From NCBI GenBank assembly GCA_963844845.1, contig CAWJPW010000004.1:1-64000 (forward strand): 64,000 nt of DNA, read 5' to 3'. Source of the DNA: CAWJPW01 sp963844845 (lineage in GTDB: Bacteria > Acidobacteriota > Thermoanaerobaculia > Thermoanaerobaculales > Sulfomarinibacteraceae). The position numbers and the translations under genes are program-made. The stretch's first letter is position 1. The number at the start of each line of letters is the position of its first letter. The notes beneath the pieces are model-generated. The model made no database searches and had not been told where the DNA came from. It saw nothing but the letters and a program-made list of their open reading frames with translations. Shown in pieces: positions 57,935-64,000 of this stretch.

Positions 57935-58660
57935 ATGCGTCGTTGTGTGGTTCTGGTGTGCCTCGCCTCTCTCGTCCTGACGGGTGCCGTGACGGCTCAT
58001 GCCGGGGACATCGACCTCGCTCCCGCGCTCACGTTGGGGGAGTTCGAGACCCTGGTGACCCATCTCGCCGACGCCATGGAAATGCCTGGTGCACCGGCTC
58101 ATCCCCTGGGAATCACCGGCTTCGACCTCAGCGCCGGCGCCTTCTGGGTTGGCGCCGACAAAGACGCGGACTGGTGGCGGCACGGTCTCGGCGGCGCCTC
58201 CGAAAGCCTGGGCGGGCTGGTGGGCGCCCGCGTGGTGCTGCGCAAGGGGCTTGGCTTCGGGATTGACGTGGGTGGTCAGGTGGGATCGGTGGCCGGCGAG
58301 ATGTTCTGGACGGGTGAGGTGCGCAAGGCGCTCCTCGCGGGCGGCGTCATCGAGCCTGCCGTGGGCGTCGGCGCCTCCTGGTCGCGGCTGGACGCGGGTG
58401 ACCTGTCGCTCGACGTCGCCTCGTTGCGGCTCACCGCCTCCAAGGGCTTCACCATCTTCACCCCCTACGCCACCGCGGGCGTCAGCAGGCTCTCGGCGGA
58501 CGCACGCTGGGGTGACCCGGCGGTGAGCCATTCGCTGGACAAGACGACCTTTCTCGCAGGGGCGGGCGTTCAGGTCAACCTGATGCCCCTGGCGCTCCGC
58601 GTCGAGCTGCGCCATGGCGAGAGTACCGTGGTCTTCGCCGGAGCCGGGTTGCACTTCTAG
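57935..58660 (+). CDS. Small outer-membrane beta-barrel protein
   Basis: The 241-residue protein has a signal peptide (VVLVCLASLVLTGAVTAHAG), a short linker, and then about eight amphipathic beta strands with Gly-rich turns (FDLSAGAFWVGADKDADWWR, GARVVLRKGLGFGIDVGGQV, IEPAVGVGASWSRLD, FGFTIFTPYATAGVSRL-like). It ends VVFAGAGLHF; the terminal Phe is the usual insertion signal for the Bam machinery. The size suits an 8-stranded OmpA/OmpW-like barrel. No family name is recognisable. It is a single gene between two promoters. Confidence 0.75.
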   Translation: MRRCVVLVCLASLVLTGAVTAHAGDIDLAPALTLGEFETLVTHLADAMEMPGAPAHPLGITGFDLSAGAFWVGADKDADWWRHGLGGASESLGGLVGARVVLRKGLGFGIDVGGQVGSVAGEMFWTGEVRKALLAGGVIEPAVGVGASWSRLDAGDLSLDVASLRLTASKGFTIFTPYATAGVSRLSADARWGDPAVSHSLDKTTFLAGAGVQVNLMPLALRVELRHGESTVVFAGAGLHF

Positions 58661-58868
58661 CGTCCTTTTCGGGCAGCTCCGTGGGCTGGTCCCGCAGCCC
58701 GCGCGGCGCCGAAGTCGCAGCGACGCTCGTTCGAGGCGAAGGCGGCGTCGGCGACGGAGCTTCACAGCTCCTGCACCAGCGCTTTCCCGTGTCACCGGGC
58801 AATGAGCCGCGGACGACGCGAGAGATCCCGAAGCCGTTGTCTCCTCGAACCGGAGGGCGGAGGGGTGC

Positions 58869-58880
58869 TACGCTCGGCAG
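58869..58880 (+). promoter_or_regulatory. -10 element of the FAD-dependent dehydrogenase gene
   Basis: TACGCT (58869-58874) lies 6 nt before ATG 58881, again without a ribosome site. No clear -35. The rest of the 220-nt gap after the outer-membrane protein gene holds no gene. Confidence 0.4.
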
Positions 58881-60458
58881 ATGCGTCGTGTCGGTGAGGT
58901 CCGGCTGCCCTTCGACCATGCTCCCGAGGCCCTGGATCGGGCGGTGGCGGAGCTGGGAGTGGCGGCGGGCAGTGCGTGGCAGGTGCTGAGAAAGAGCCTC
59001 GACGCTCGCCACAAGGACCGGATCGTGTGGGTCTACGGCATCGGCGTGCCCGAGCCCGGCGGCGATGAGGAGGGGGAGGCCTTTCATCGCCGCCGCGCGC
59101 CCGACCCCCGGCCGGTGGTGATCGGCGCCGGTCCCGGGGGCCTGTTCGCGGCGTACTGGCTCGCGCTGCACGGGGTCCGCGCGGTGCTGTTGGAGCAGGG
59201 CGAGCCCATGGCCGAGCGCGTGGTGACCATGGCACGCTTCATGCGCCACGGCGAGCTGAACGAGCGCTCCAACCTCGGTTTCGGGGCGGGCGGCGCCGGC
59301 GCGTACAGCGACGGCAAGCTGCTCACGCGCATCCGTTCGCGCCACATCCCTTTCGTCATGAGGACCTTCGTTCGCTTCGGGGCGCCCCCGGAGATCGTGC
59401 ACCTGGCAAATCCGCACCTGGGGTCCAACCGCATTCGCCGCGTCATCGACCGCTTCATCGCGCATCTCGCCGACCTCGGCGTGGAGCTGCGCTTCCGGAC
59501 CCGCGTGGCGTCGCTTGTCTTACGCGGAGGCGAGGTGGCGGGGGTGCAGCTGGAGTCGGGCGAGGAGGTTTCGGCCGGTCAGGTCCTGCTGGCGGCCGGG
59601 CACTCGGCCCGCGCCCTTTATGACGAGCTGCTCCGGCTCGGCATCGGCCTCGAGTTCAAGCCTTTCGCGGCAGGCGCCCGGCTCGAGCACCCCGCTGCCC
59701 GCATCGCCGAGATCCAGTTCGGGGCCGCCGCCGGCCACCCGGCCCTGGGCGCGGCCCACTACCGTCTCGCGCACACATGGCACGAGGCGGGCACCGCCCG
59801 CGCGCTCTACTCCTTCTGCATGTGCGCCGGGGGCCACGTCCTCAACGCGGCCACCGAACGCACCGGGGTGGTGTCGAACGGGATGTCCAACTGGGGCGAG
59901 CGCGGGCGCTTCTCCAACGCCGCCTTCGTGGTCAACGTGGGCGCCGACGACGTTCCCGGGGGCGACGTCCTGCGCGGTGCGGCATGGCAGCGTGAGCTGG
60001 AGGAGGCGGCGGCGCGCGCCGCGAACCCGAATGGCGGGTGCCACGCCCTGCCCGGCCAGCACCTCGTCGACTTCCTCGAACGGCGGCCTCCGCGTCGACT
60101 GCCCGAGACCTCGTGCCCCAACCCGGTGCGGCCGGCGCCCTTGCACGAGCTGCTGCCGGGGTTCGTGGTGGACGCGATGTCCCGGGGCTTCGCGAGGTTC
60201 GCCCGGCAGATGCGCGGTCTGCTCTCGTCGGAGGCGGTCCTGATGGGCGTGGAGACCCGGACCTCGGCGCCCGTGCGCATCGTGCGCGACCCGGGCACCC
60301 GCCAGTCGGCTGGTGCCGCCGGGCTCTACCCCGTTGGCGAGGGTGCCGGTTACGCGGGCGGCATCACCTCGGCGGCGGTGGACGGCATCGACTCCGCCCA
60401 GGCGCTGCTGGACACCCTACCGGTTGCCGCGTCGAGCCCTGGGGCGCCCCCGGACTGA
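58881..60458 (+). CDS. FAD-dependent dehydrogenase, COG2509 type
   Basis: The 525-residue protein has a short N-terminal alpha/beta domain (EVRLPFDHAPEALDRAVAEL). A Rossmann FAD site follows, VVIGAGPGGLFAAYWLALHG with E in LLEQGEPMAERVV (near 80-105). Then come the family hallmarks NLGFGAGGAGAYSDGKLLTR, LAAGHSARALYDELLRLG, SFCMCAGGHVLNAATERTGV and the C-terminal LYPVGEGAGYAGGITSAAVD. Proteins of this group are predicted dehydrogenases with unproven substrates. It is convergent with the small zinc-ribbon gene. Confidence 0.9.
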   Translation: MRRVGEVRLPFDHAPEALDRAVAELGVAAGSAWQVLRKSLDARHKDRIVWVYGIGVPEPGGDEEGEAFHRRRAPDPRPVVIGAGPGGLFAAYWLALHGVRAVLLEQGEPMAERVVTMARFMRHGELNERSNLGFGAGGAGAYSDGKLLTRIRSRHIPFVMRTFVRFGAPPEIVHLANPHLGSNRIRRVIDRFIAHLADLGVELRFRTRVASLVLRGGEVAGVQLESGEEVSAGQVLLAAGHSARALYDELLRLGIGLEFKPFAAGARLEHPAARIAEIQFGAAAGHPALGAAHYRLAHTWHEAGTARALYSFCMCAGGHVLNAATERTGVVSNGMSNWGERGRFSNAAFVVNVGADDVPGGDVLRGAAWQRELEEAAARAANPNGGCHALPGQHLVDFLERRPPRRLPETSCPNPVRPAPLHELLPGFVVDAMSRGFARFARQMRGLLSSEAVLMGVETRTSAPVRIVRDPGTRQSAGAAGLYPVGEGAGYAGGITSAAVDGIDSAQALLDTLPVAASSPGAPPD

Positions 60459-60484
60459 TCGGACCTCCTGTCAGCCGCCCTCGT

Positions 60485-60787
60485 TCAGTCGAGGTCGATG
60501 TCCCGGATGTGGGGCTTGTCCGCGTCCTTGTCGTTCTTGCTCTCCTCCATGAGCTTGCGGAAGCGGTCCTCGAGGAGACGCTCCTTGGACTGCTCGGCGC
60601 GCAGCGCCTCGGCCATGCGGTCGGCAGCGCGGCACTTTTCCGCCTCGAGCTCCCTGAGGCGCTGGTCGAAGTCGGTCTTGCGGCCCTCGACTACGGGTGC
60701 GGCGTGACGCACCACCACTCCAGCGTGGACATCGACGTCCAGCGTCGAGCCGCAGTGCGGGCAGGTGACAGTGACGTGATCGCTCAA
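60485..60787 (-). CDS. Small zinc-ribbon and coiled-coil protein
   Basis: The 100-residue product starts at TTG 60787, inside a TTGA overlap with the stop of the CoA-disulfide-reductase-type gene and after GGGAGGAAG. It begins with a likely zinc half-site (VTVTCPHCGSTLDVDVH) and continues with a charged coiled coil (DFDQRLRELEAEKCRAADRM, SKERLLEDRFRKLMEESKN) and an acidic tail. The single CPHC pair suggests that two chains share a zinc ion. A further ATG would shorten it past the CPHC motif, so TTG is preferred. Function unknown. Confidence 0.7.
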   Translation of the reverse strand: MSDHVTVTCPHCGSTLDVDVHAGVVVRHAAPVVEGRKTDFDQRLRELEAEKCRAADRMAEALRAEQSKERLLEDRFRKLMEESKNDKDADKPHIRDIDLD

Positions 60788-62157
60788 GGCTTCCTCCCGG
60801 TCTTCTTGGCCAGCTGATTGGCGGCCACCAGCAGAGGATCCCACACCGGAGCGAAGGGAGGGGCGTAGGCCAGGTCAAGACCCTGCACGTCGGCCACCGT
60901 CATGTGGGTGGCCAGCGCGGTGGCGAGAACATTGGCGCGCAGCGCGGCGCCTTCGGGTCCCACAAGCTCGCCACCCAGCAGCAGGCCGCTGGGACCGTCG
61001 GCCACCAGGGTGACCTGGATGGGTCCGCCGCCCGGGAAGGCATGCGCGCGCGAGCGCTGGCGGATGGTCACCGACACCGGCTCGAACCCCTCGAGTCCGG
61101 CCTGCTCCAAGCCGAGCCCGGAGCGCGCCACCTCGAGGTCGAACACGACAAAGCCGGCGGTGCCGACGACACCGGGGAAGCGCTCGCGCCCGCCCACGGC
61201 ATTGGCGCCGGCCACCCGTCCCTGCTTGTTGGCAGTGGTGCCGAGGGGAATCCACGTGTTGCGGCGCAGGACCCGGTGGTAGGCTTCGGCGCAGTCGCCC
61301 GCGGTCCACACGCGGGGATTGGAGCTCTGCTGCTGCTGGCTAGCCCACACTGCGCCGGTCTCACCCAGGCGCAGTCCGGCCGCGGCCGCCAGCTCGGTGT
61401 TGGGACGGATGCCCACCGCCTGGATCACGAGCTCCGCGGGGAGGCGGCCGTGGTCGGTGAGCACCGCCGCAACCCGTCCGTTCCCGTCGGGCTCGGCCCC
61501 CTCCACGCCGGCCCCGGTCTCGACCGTGACCCCGTGGCGCTCGAGCTCCTCCCTGACCGCCGCCACCGTATCGGCGTGCCAGCCGGGGAGGATCTGCGGC
61601 TGCTTCTCCACGATCGTCACGGCGATGCCGCGGTTGGTGAGCACATGCGTCATCTCCATGCCGATGTAGCCGGCCCCCACGACCACGGCGTGCTCCGGCC
61701 CACGGTCTACCAGCTCCTTGACCCTGCCGCCGTCGGAAAGGTCGCGCAGCACCTCCACCCCCGGCAGGTCGAAGCCCGGCAGCGACAGGCGCACCGGCCG
61801 CGCTCCGGTGGCGATCACGAGGGCGTCGAAGGGCTCCCGCCGCTCGCCCCCCTCCTCGAGGTCGCGAACCACGCCGTGCCCGGCGTCGAGGTCGATGGCC
61901 ACCGCTTCGTGGTGCAGCCAGACCTTGATGCCGCGATCGGCGAGAGCGCGCTCCGCGGTGAGAACCACGAGGTCGTGCAGAGGGCGCTGGGGGTCCTCGA
62001 TGTTGTAGGGCATGCCGCAGGCGCCGTAGGAGATATAGGGCCCGCGCTCGAGGACCGTGACCTCCGCGCTCGGAGCCCGTCGTTTGGCCTGGCTGGCGGC
62101 GCTCATGCCGGCAGCGACGCCTCCCACCACCAGCACGCGTGGGGCGGAGCGGCTCAT
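60784..62157 (-). CDS. CoA-disulfide reductase / NADH oxidase-type flavoprotein
   Basis: The 457-residue protein starts at ATG 62157. It has two Rossmann sites: VLVVGGVAAGMSAASQAKRR for FAD and VVVGAGYIGMEMTHVLTNRG for NAD(P)H. The single redox-active Cys is in YISYGACGMPYNI (about residue 46), as in CoA-disulfide reductase, NADH oxidase and persulfide reductase. The lack of a second Cys nearby excludes thioredoxin-reductase chemistry. The C-terminal AYAPPFAPVWDPLLVAANQL is family-typical; the Tyr there is part of the CoADR substrate site. It probably reduces CoA disulfide or CoA persulfides in the cytosol. GGAGGTCAGCG precedes the ATG, and TACCAT (62205-62200) is a likely -10. It is followed by the zinc-ribbon gene in one unit. 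Confidence 0.9.
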   Translation of the reverse strand: MSRSAPRVLVVGGVAAGMSAASQAKRRAPSAEVTVLERGPYISYGACGMPYNIEDPQRPLHDLVVLTAERALADRGIKVWLHHEAVAIDLDAGHGVVRDLEEGGERREPFDALVIATGARPVRLSLPGFDLPGVEVLRDLSDGGRVKELVDRGPEHAVVVGAGYIGMEMTHVLTNRGIAVTIVEKQPQILPGWHADTVAAVREELERHGVTVETGAGVEGAEPDGNGRVAAVLTDHGRLPAELVIQAVGIRPNTELAAAAGLRLGETGAVWASQQQQSSNPRVWTAGDCAEAYHRVLRRNTWIPLGTTANKQGRVAGANAVGGRERFPGVVGTAGFVVFDLEVARSGLGLEQAGLEGFEPVSVTIRQRSRAHAFPGGGPIQVTLVADGPSGLLLGGELVGPEGAALRANVLATALATHMTVADVQGLDLAYAPPFAPVWDPLLVAANQLAKKTGRKP

Positions 62158-62403
62158 CGCTGACCTCCGCTCTGCCGGTCCGCCGCCGGGCGCGGGTCGA
62201 TGGTAGCCCCCTGGCGGCTGCCGGATGATTCTTCCAACCAGGCGGTGTGGGCGTGTCGAAACATGCGACACCTCCGTTGCGGCCGTGTAGCTCAGTCTAC
62301 CACCTGCGTCTCTTGGTTCCAGTCGGTGGTGGTATCCTCGCGTTTGGGGACCTTTGTCGGCTTTCAGCGAGAGCGGTGCGCCGGTCCCCGAAAGGCGGGC
62401 AGC

Positions 62404-62973
62404 ATGCGCACGGTAAGAGCGGCCGCGGCGACGGCGTTGATCGTCCTGCTCGGGCTTGCGGTGACAGGGTGTGAGCAGACAACCCCGAGCCCCGAGGAGC
62501 GGACCGCTATCGAGCAGGCGGTGCAGGTCTACCTCGACCACCTTGCCGCGGCCTACTCCCAGCTCGACGCGTCCGAGCTCCAGGGCTTCGCCGCCAAGGG
62601 GGAGATCCAGTCGGTCGCAGGCGTGCTGCACGATCTCGCGGCGTCCGGTGACCGCGTCGAGGCCAAGCTGCTGCACGTCGAGTTCGAGAAGGTCGAGATC
62701 TTCCGCGTGGTGAACGCCACCGTCAAGACCATGGAGGTCTGGGACGTGGGCCGATTCGACCGCTACAGCGGTCGCGAGAAGGGTCGCAACCCCTCGGCCG
62801 TCCAGCATTCCATCATCCAGCTGCGCAAGATCGACGGACAGTGGTTGGTCACCGCGCGGCGGGTGCTCGAGACCACCAAGGGCAAGTCCCGTTGGACCGT
62901 ACCCAGCCCCGTGCCTACACCGTTGGGCGAGGAGACGCCGGCGGGCTCCGCCACGGGACAGGAGGGGCGGTGA
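62404..62973 (+). CDS. Predicted lipoprotein with ARC6/IMS-like domain
   Basis: The 189-residue product starts at ATG 62404. Its signal peptide ends in a lipobox (LLGLAVTGCEQ), so it should be lipid-anchored in the periplasm, modified by the lgt and lspA products encoded at 23-24 kb. The mature part (EERTAIEQAVQVYLDHLAAA, HSIIQLRKIDGQWLVTARRV) resembles the IMS/ARC6-like domain, in which a W-x-V-x-x-R strand ends the fold. A Pro-rich, disordered tail follows. The stop overlaps the der start. Function unknown; the family call is tentative. Confidence 0.65.
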   Translation: MRTVRAAAATALIVLLGLAVTGCEQTTPSPEERTAIEQAVQVYLDHLAAAYSQLDASELQGFAAKGEIQSVAGVLHDLAASGDRVEAKLLHVEFEKVEIFRVVNATVKTMEVWDVGRFDRYSGREKGRNPSAVQHSIIQLRKIDGQWLVTARRVLETTKGKSRWTVPSPVPTPLGEETPAGSATGQEGR

Positions 62974-64000
62974 CGCATTTCGGGGTGGTGGTCATCGTTG
63001 GCCGCCCCAACGTCGGCAAGTCCACGCTCTTCAACCGGCTCACCCGGAGCCGACGGGCCCTGGTGCACGACCTGCCGGGCGTGACCCGCGACCGCATCGT
63101 GGGCGAGGCGCGCCGTCCGGGAGGCAGTCGAGTGACGGTGGTCGACACCGGTGGTCTGCTCATGGAGGACGAGGACCGCTTCATCCCCCTCATCCGCTCC
63201 CAGGCCGAGGCGGCGCTCGAGGGCGCTGACGCCGTGCTCTTGCTGGTGGACGGGGACAGCGGCCTGGTGCCGGAAGACCACCAGCTCGCCTCGTACCTTC
63301 GCAACCTCGGCGTGCCGGTCGTGCTGGTGGTCAACAAGAGCGACCGGAGGGACGTGGAGCTTCAGGCGGCGGAGTTCTTCGCCCTCGGTCTCGGCGAACC
63401 GGTGGCGGTCTCGGCGCAGCACGGCATGGGAATTGCCGAGCTCTGGGAAGCGCTGGAGCCGCATCTGGGTGTGCCGGGAGAGGAGGCGCCGGACGACAGT
63501 GAGGACGAGCCCGACGCGGTGTCGAGCGATATGCCGCACGAGTTCCGGGTCGCCATCGTCGGTCGCCCCAACGTCGGCAAGTCGTCACTCCTCAACCGGC
63601 TGGTGGGTTCATCCCGGGTGTTGGTGAGCGAGATTCCCGGCACCACCCGCGATGCCGTCGACGTGCTGGTGGAGCGGGAGGACGGTCGCTTCCGGTTCAT
63701 CGACACCGCCGGAATCCGCCGCAAGGGCCGCACCGACCGGGGCCCGGAGGTGCTGTCGGTGGTGATGGCACGGCGACAGCTCGAGCGGGCCCACCTCTGC
63801 CTCGTGCTCATCGACGCGGCGGAGGGTCTCTCTCGCCAGGACGCGCACGTCGCCGGCTACGCATGGGAGGCCAACCGGGCGGTGGCTCTGGTTGTGAACA
63901 AGTGGGACCTCATTGACGACCGCGCCGCAGCCCGCGCGCGGATCGAGGGCGAGATCGAGCGCGGCCTGCGCTTCCTCCAGCACGCACCGCGGGCGTTCGT
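62970..64000 (+). CDS. der: Ribosome-associated GTPase Der (5' part; runs off the window)
   Basis: At least 343 codons are read from GTG 62970, whose GTGA overlaps the lipoprotein stop; GGAGGGG lies 6 nt upstream. The frame is still open at the right edge. Two tandem Ras-like G domains are the hallmark of Der/EngA: G1 GRPNVGKSTLFNRL near residue 10, G3 DTGGL, G4 NKSD, then an acidic linker (EEAPDDSEDEPDAV). The second G domain has GRPNVGKSSLLNRL near 197, G3 DTAGI and G4 NKWD. Der acts in 50S subunit assembly. The C-terminal KH-like domain is expected beyond 64000. Confidence 0.95.
   Translation, partial: MTHFGVVVIVGRPNVGKSTLFNRLTRSRRALVHDLPGVTRDRIVGEARRPGGSRVTVVDTGGLLMEDEDRFIPLIRSQAEAALEGADAVLLLVDGDSGLVPEDHQLASYLRNLGVPVVLVVNKSDRRDVELQAAEFFALGLGEPVAVSAQHGMGIAELWEALEPHLGVPGEEAPDDSEDEPDAVSSDMPHEFRVAIVGRPNVGKSSLLNRLVGSSRVLVSEIPGTTRDAVDVLVEREDGRFRFIDTAGIRRKGRTDRGPEVLSVVMARRQLERAHLCLVLIDAAEGLSRQDAHVAGYAWEANRAVALVVNKWDLIDDRAAARARIEGEIERGLRFLQHAPRAF

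Noticed and set aside
62281..62345. A stretch beginning GTGTAGCTCAGT that resembles the D-arm of a tRNA, followed by GGTTCCAGTC.
   Set aside because: No 7-bp acceptor stem, no anticodon stem-loop and no CCA-proximal pairing can be formed; the spacing is about 20 nt too short. Treated as chance similarity in the lipoprotein promoter region.

Overview
The window looks like about 64 kb of the chromosome of a GC-rich, Gram-negative (diderm) bacterium. Gene content suggests an Acidobacteriota-type lineage (Thermoanaerobaculia/Holophagae-like), but this is inference. The supporting genes are lipoprotein maturation enzymes (lgt, lspA), several beta-barrel outer-membrane proteins, a type IV pilus ATPase, a PEGA-domain Ser/Thr kinase, a stand-alone SSP411/YyaL protein, sulfatase-like and CPBP proteins, and a full-length eukaryote-type tandem phosphofructokinase. 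Base composition and codon use look uniform by eye. There is no integrase, transposase, CRISPR array, rRNA or convincing tRNA, so most of the window is core genome rather than a mobile island.

Layout. 1-5 kb: a gene fragment, a frameshifted DUF3108-like secreted protein, a TauE/SafE permease and a large M16 peptidase. 5.3-9 kb: a metal (probably zinc) uptake cluster made of a small Cys/His protein, a coiled-coil outer-membrane barrel, a ZnuA-like binding protein and a ZnuB-like permease, with no ATPase gene. 9-20 kb: single metabolic genes (unknown helical protein, tandem PFK, DUF4235, GST, CPBP protease, sulfatase-like protein, EEP nuclease/phosphatase, M24 peptidase, amidase). 20-27.2 kb: the minus-strand operon ileS-lspA-lgt-rluD-SSP411. 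27.2-28.7 kb: a gene-free 1.5 kb region with a tandem pair of about 322 bp repeats.

28.7-34.6 kb: a receiver-only response regulator, acpS, a small membrane protein, a divergent glycosyltransferase, a TPR protein and a PEGA kinase. 34.6-46 kb: a complex I operon, nuoA-E-F-G-H-J-K-L-M-N followed by rex. It lacks nuoB, C, D and I, and a Rex-type operator lies just downstream of its promoter, so Rex probably senses NADH/NAD+ and controls both the operon and itself. 46-54 kb: sufU-like scaffold, AEC transporter, pilT with an extra N-terminal domain, guaA, a VOC protein, a homologue of archaeal cyclic 2,3-diphosphoglycerate synthetase and a Lon-N-domain protein. 54-64 kb: an otsA-otsB fusion for trehalose synthesis, an M29-like aminopeptidase, a small outer-membrane protein, an FAD-dependent dehydrogenase, a CoA-disulfide-reductase-type enzyme with a small zinc-ribbon protein, a lipoprotein and the 5' part of der.

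A theme across the window is promoter architecture. Many genes have a TAnnnT -10 box, sometimes with a TTGACG- or TTGCGC-like -35 at 17-19 nt. In eleven cases the -10 box lies only 6-8 nt before the start codon, which implies leaderless mRNAs and helps choose several starts. A 61-nt element beginning exactly at a stop codon occurs twice, 6 kb apart.
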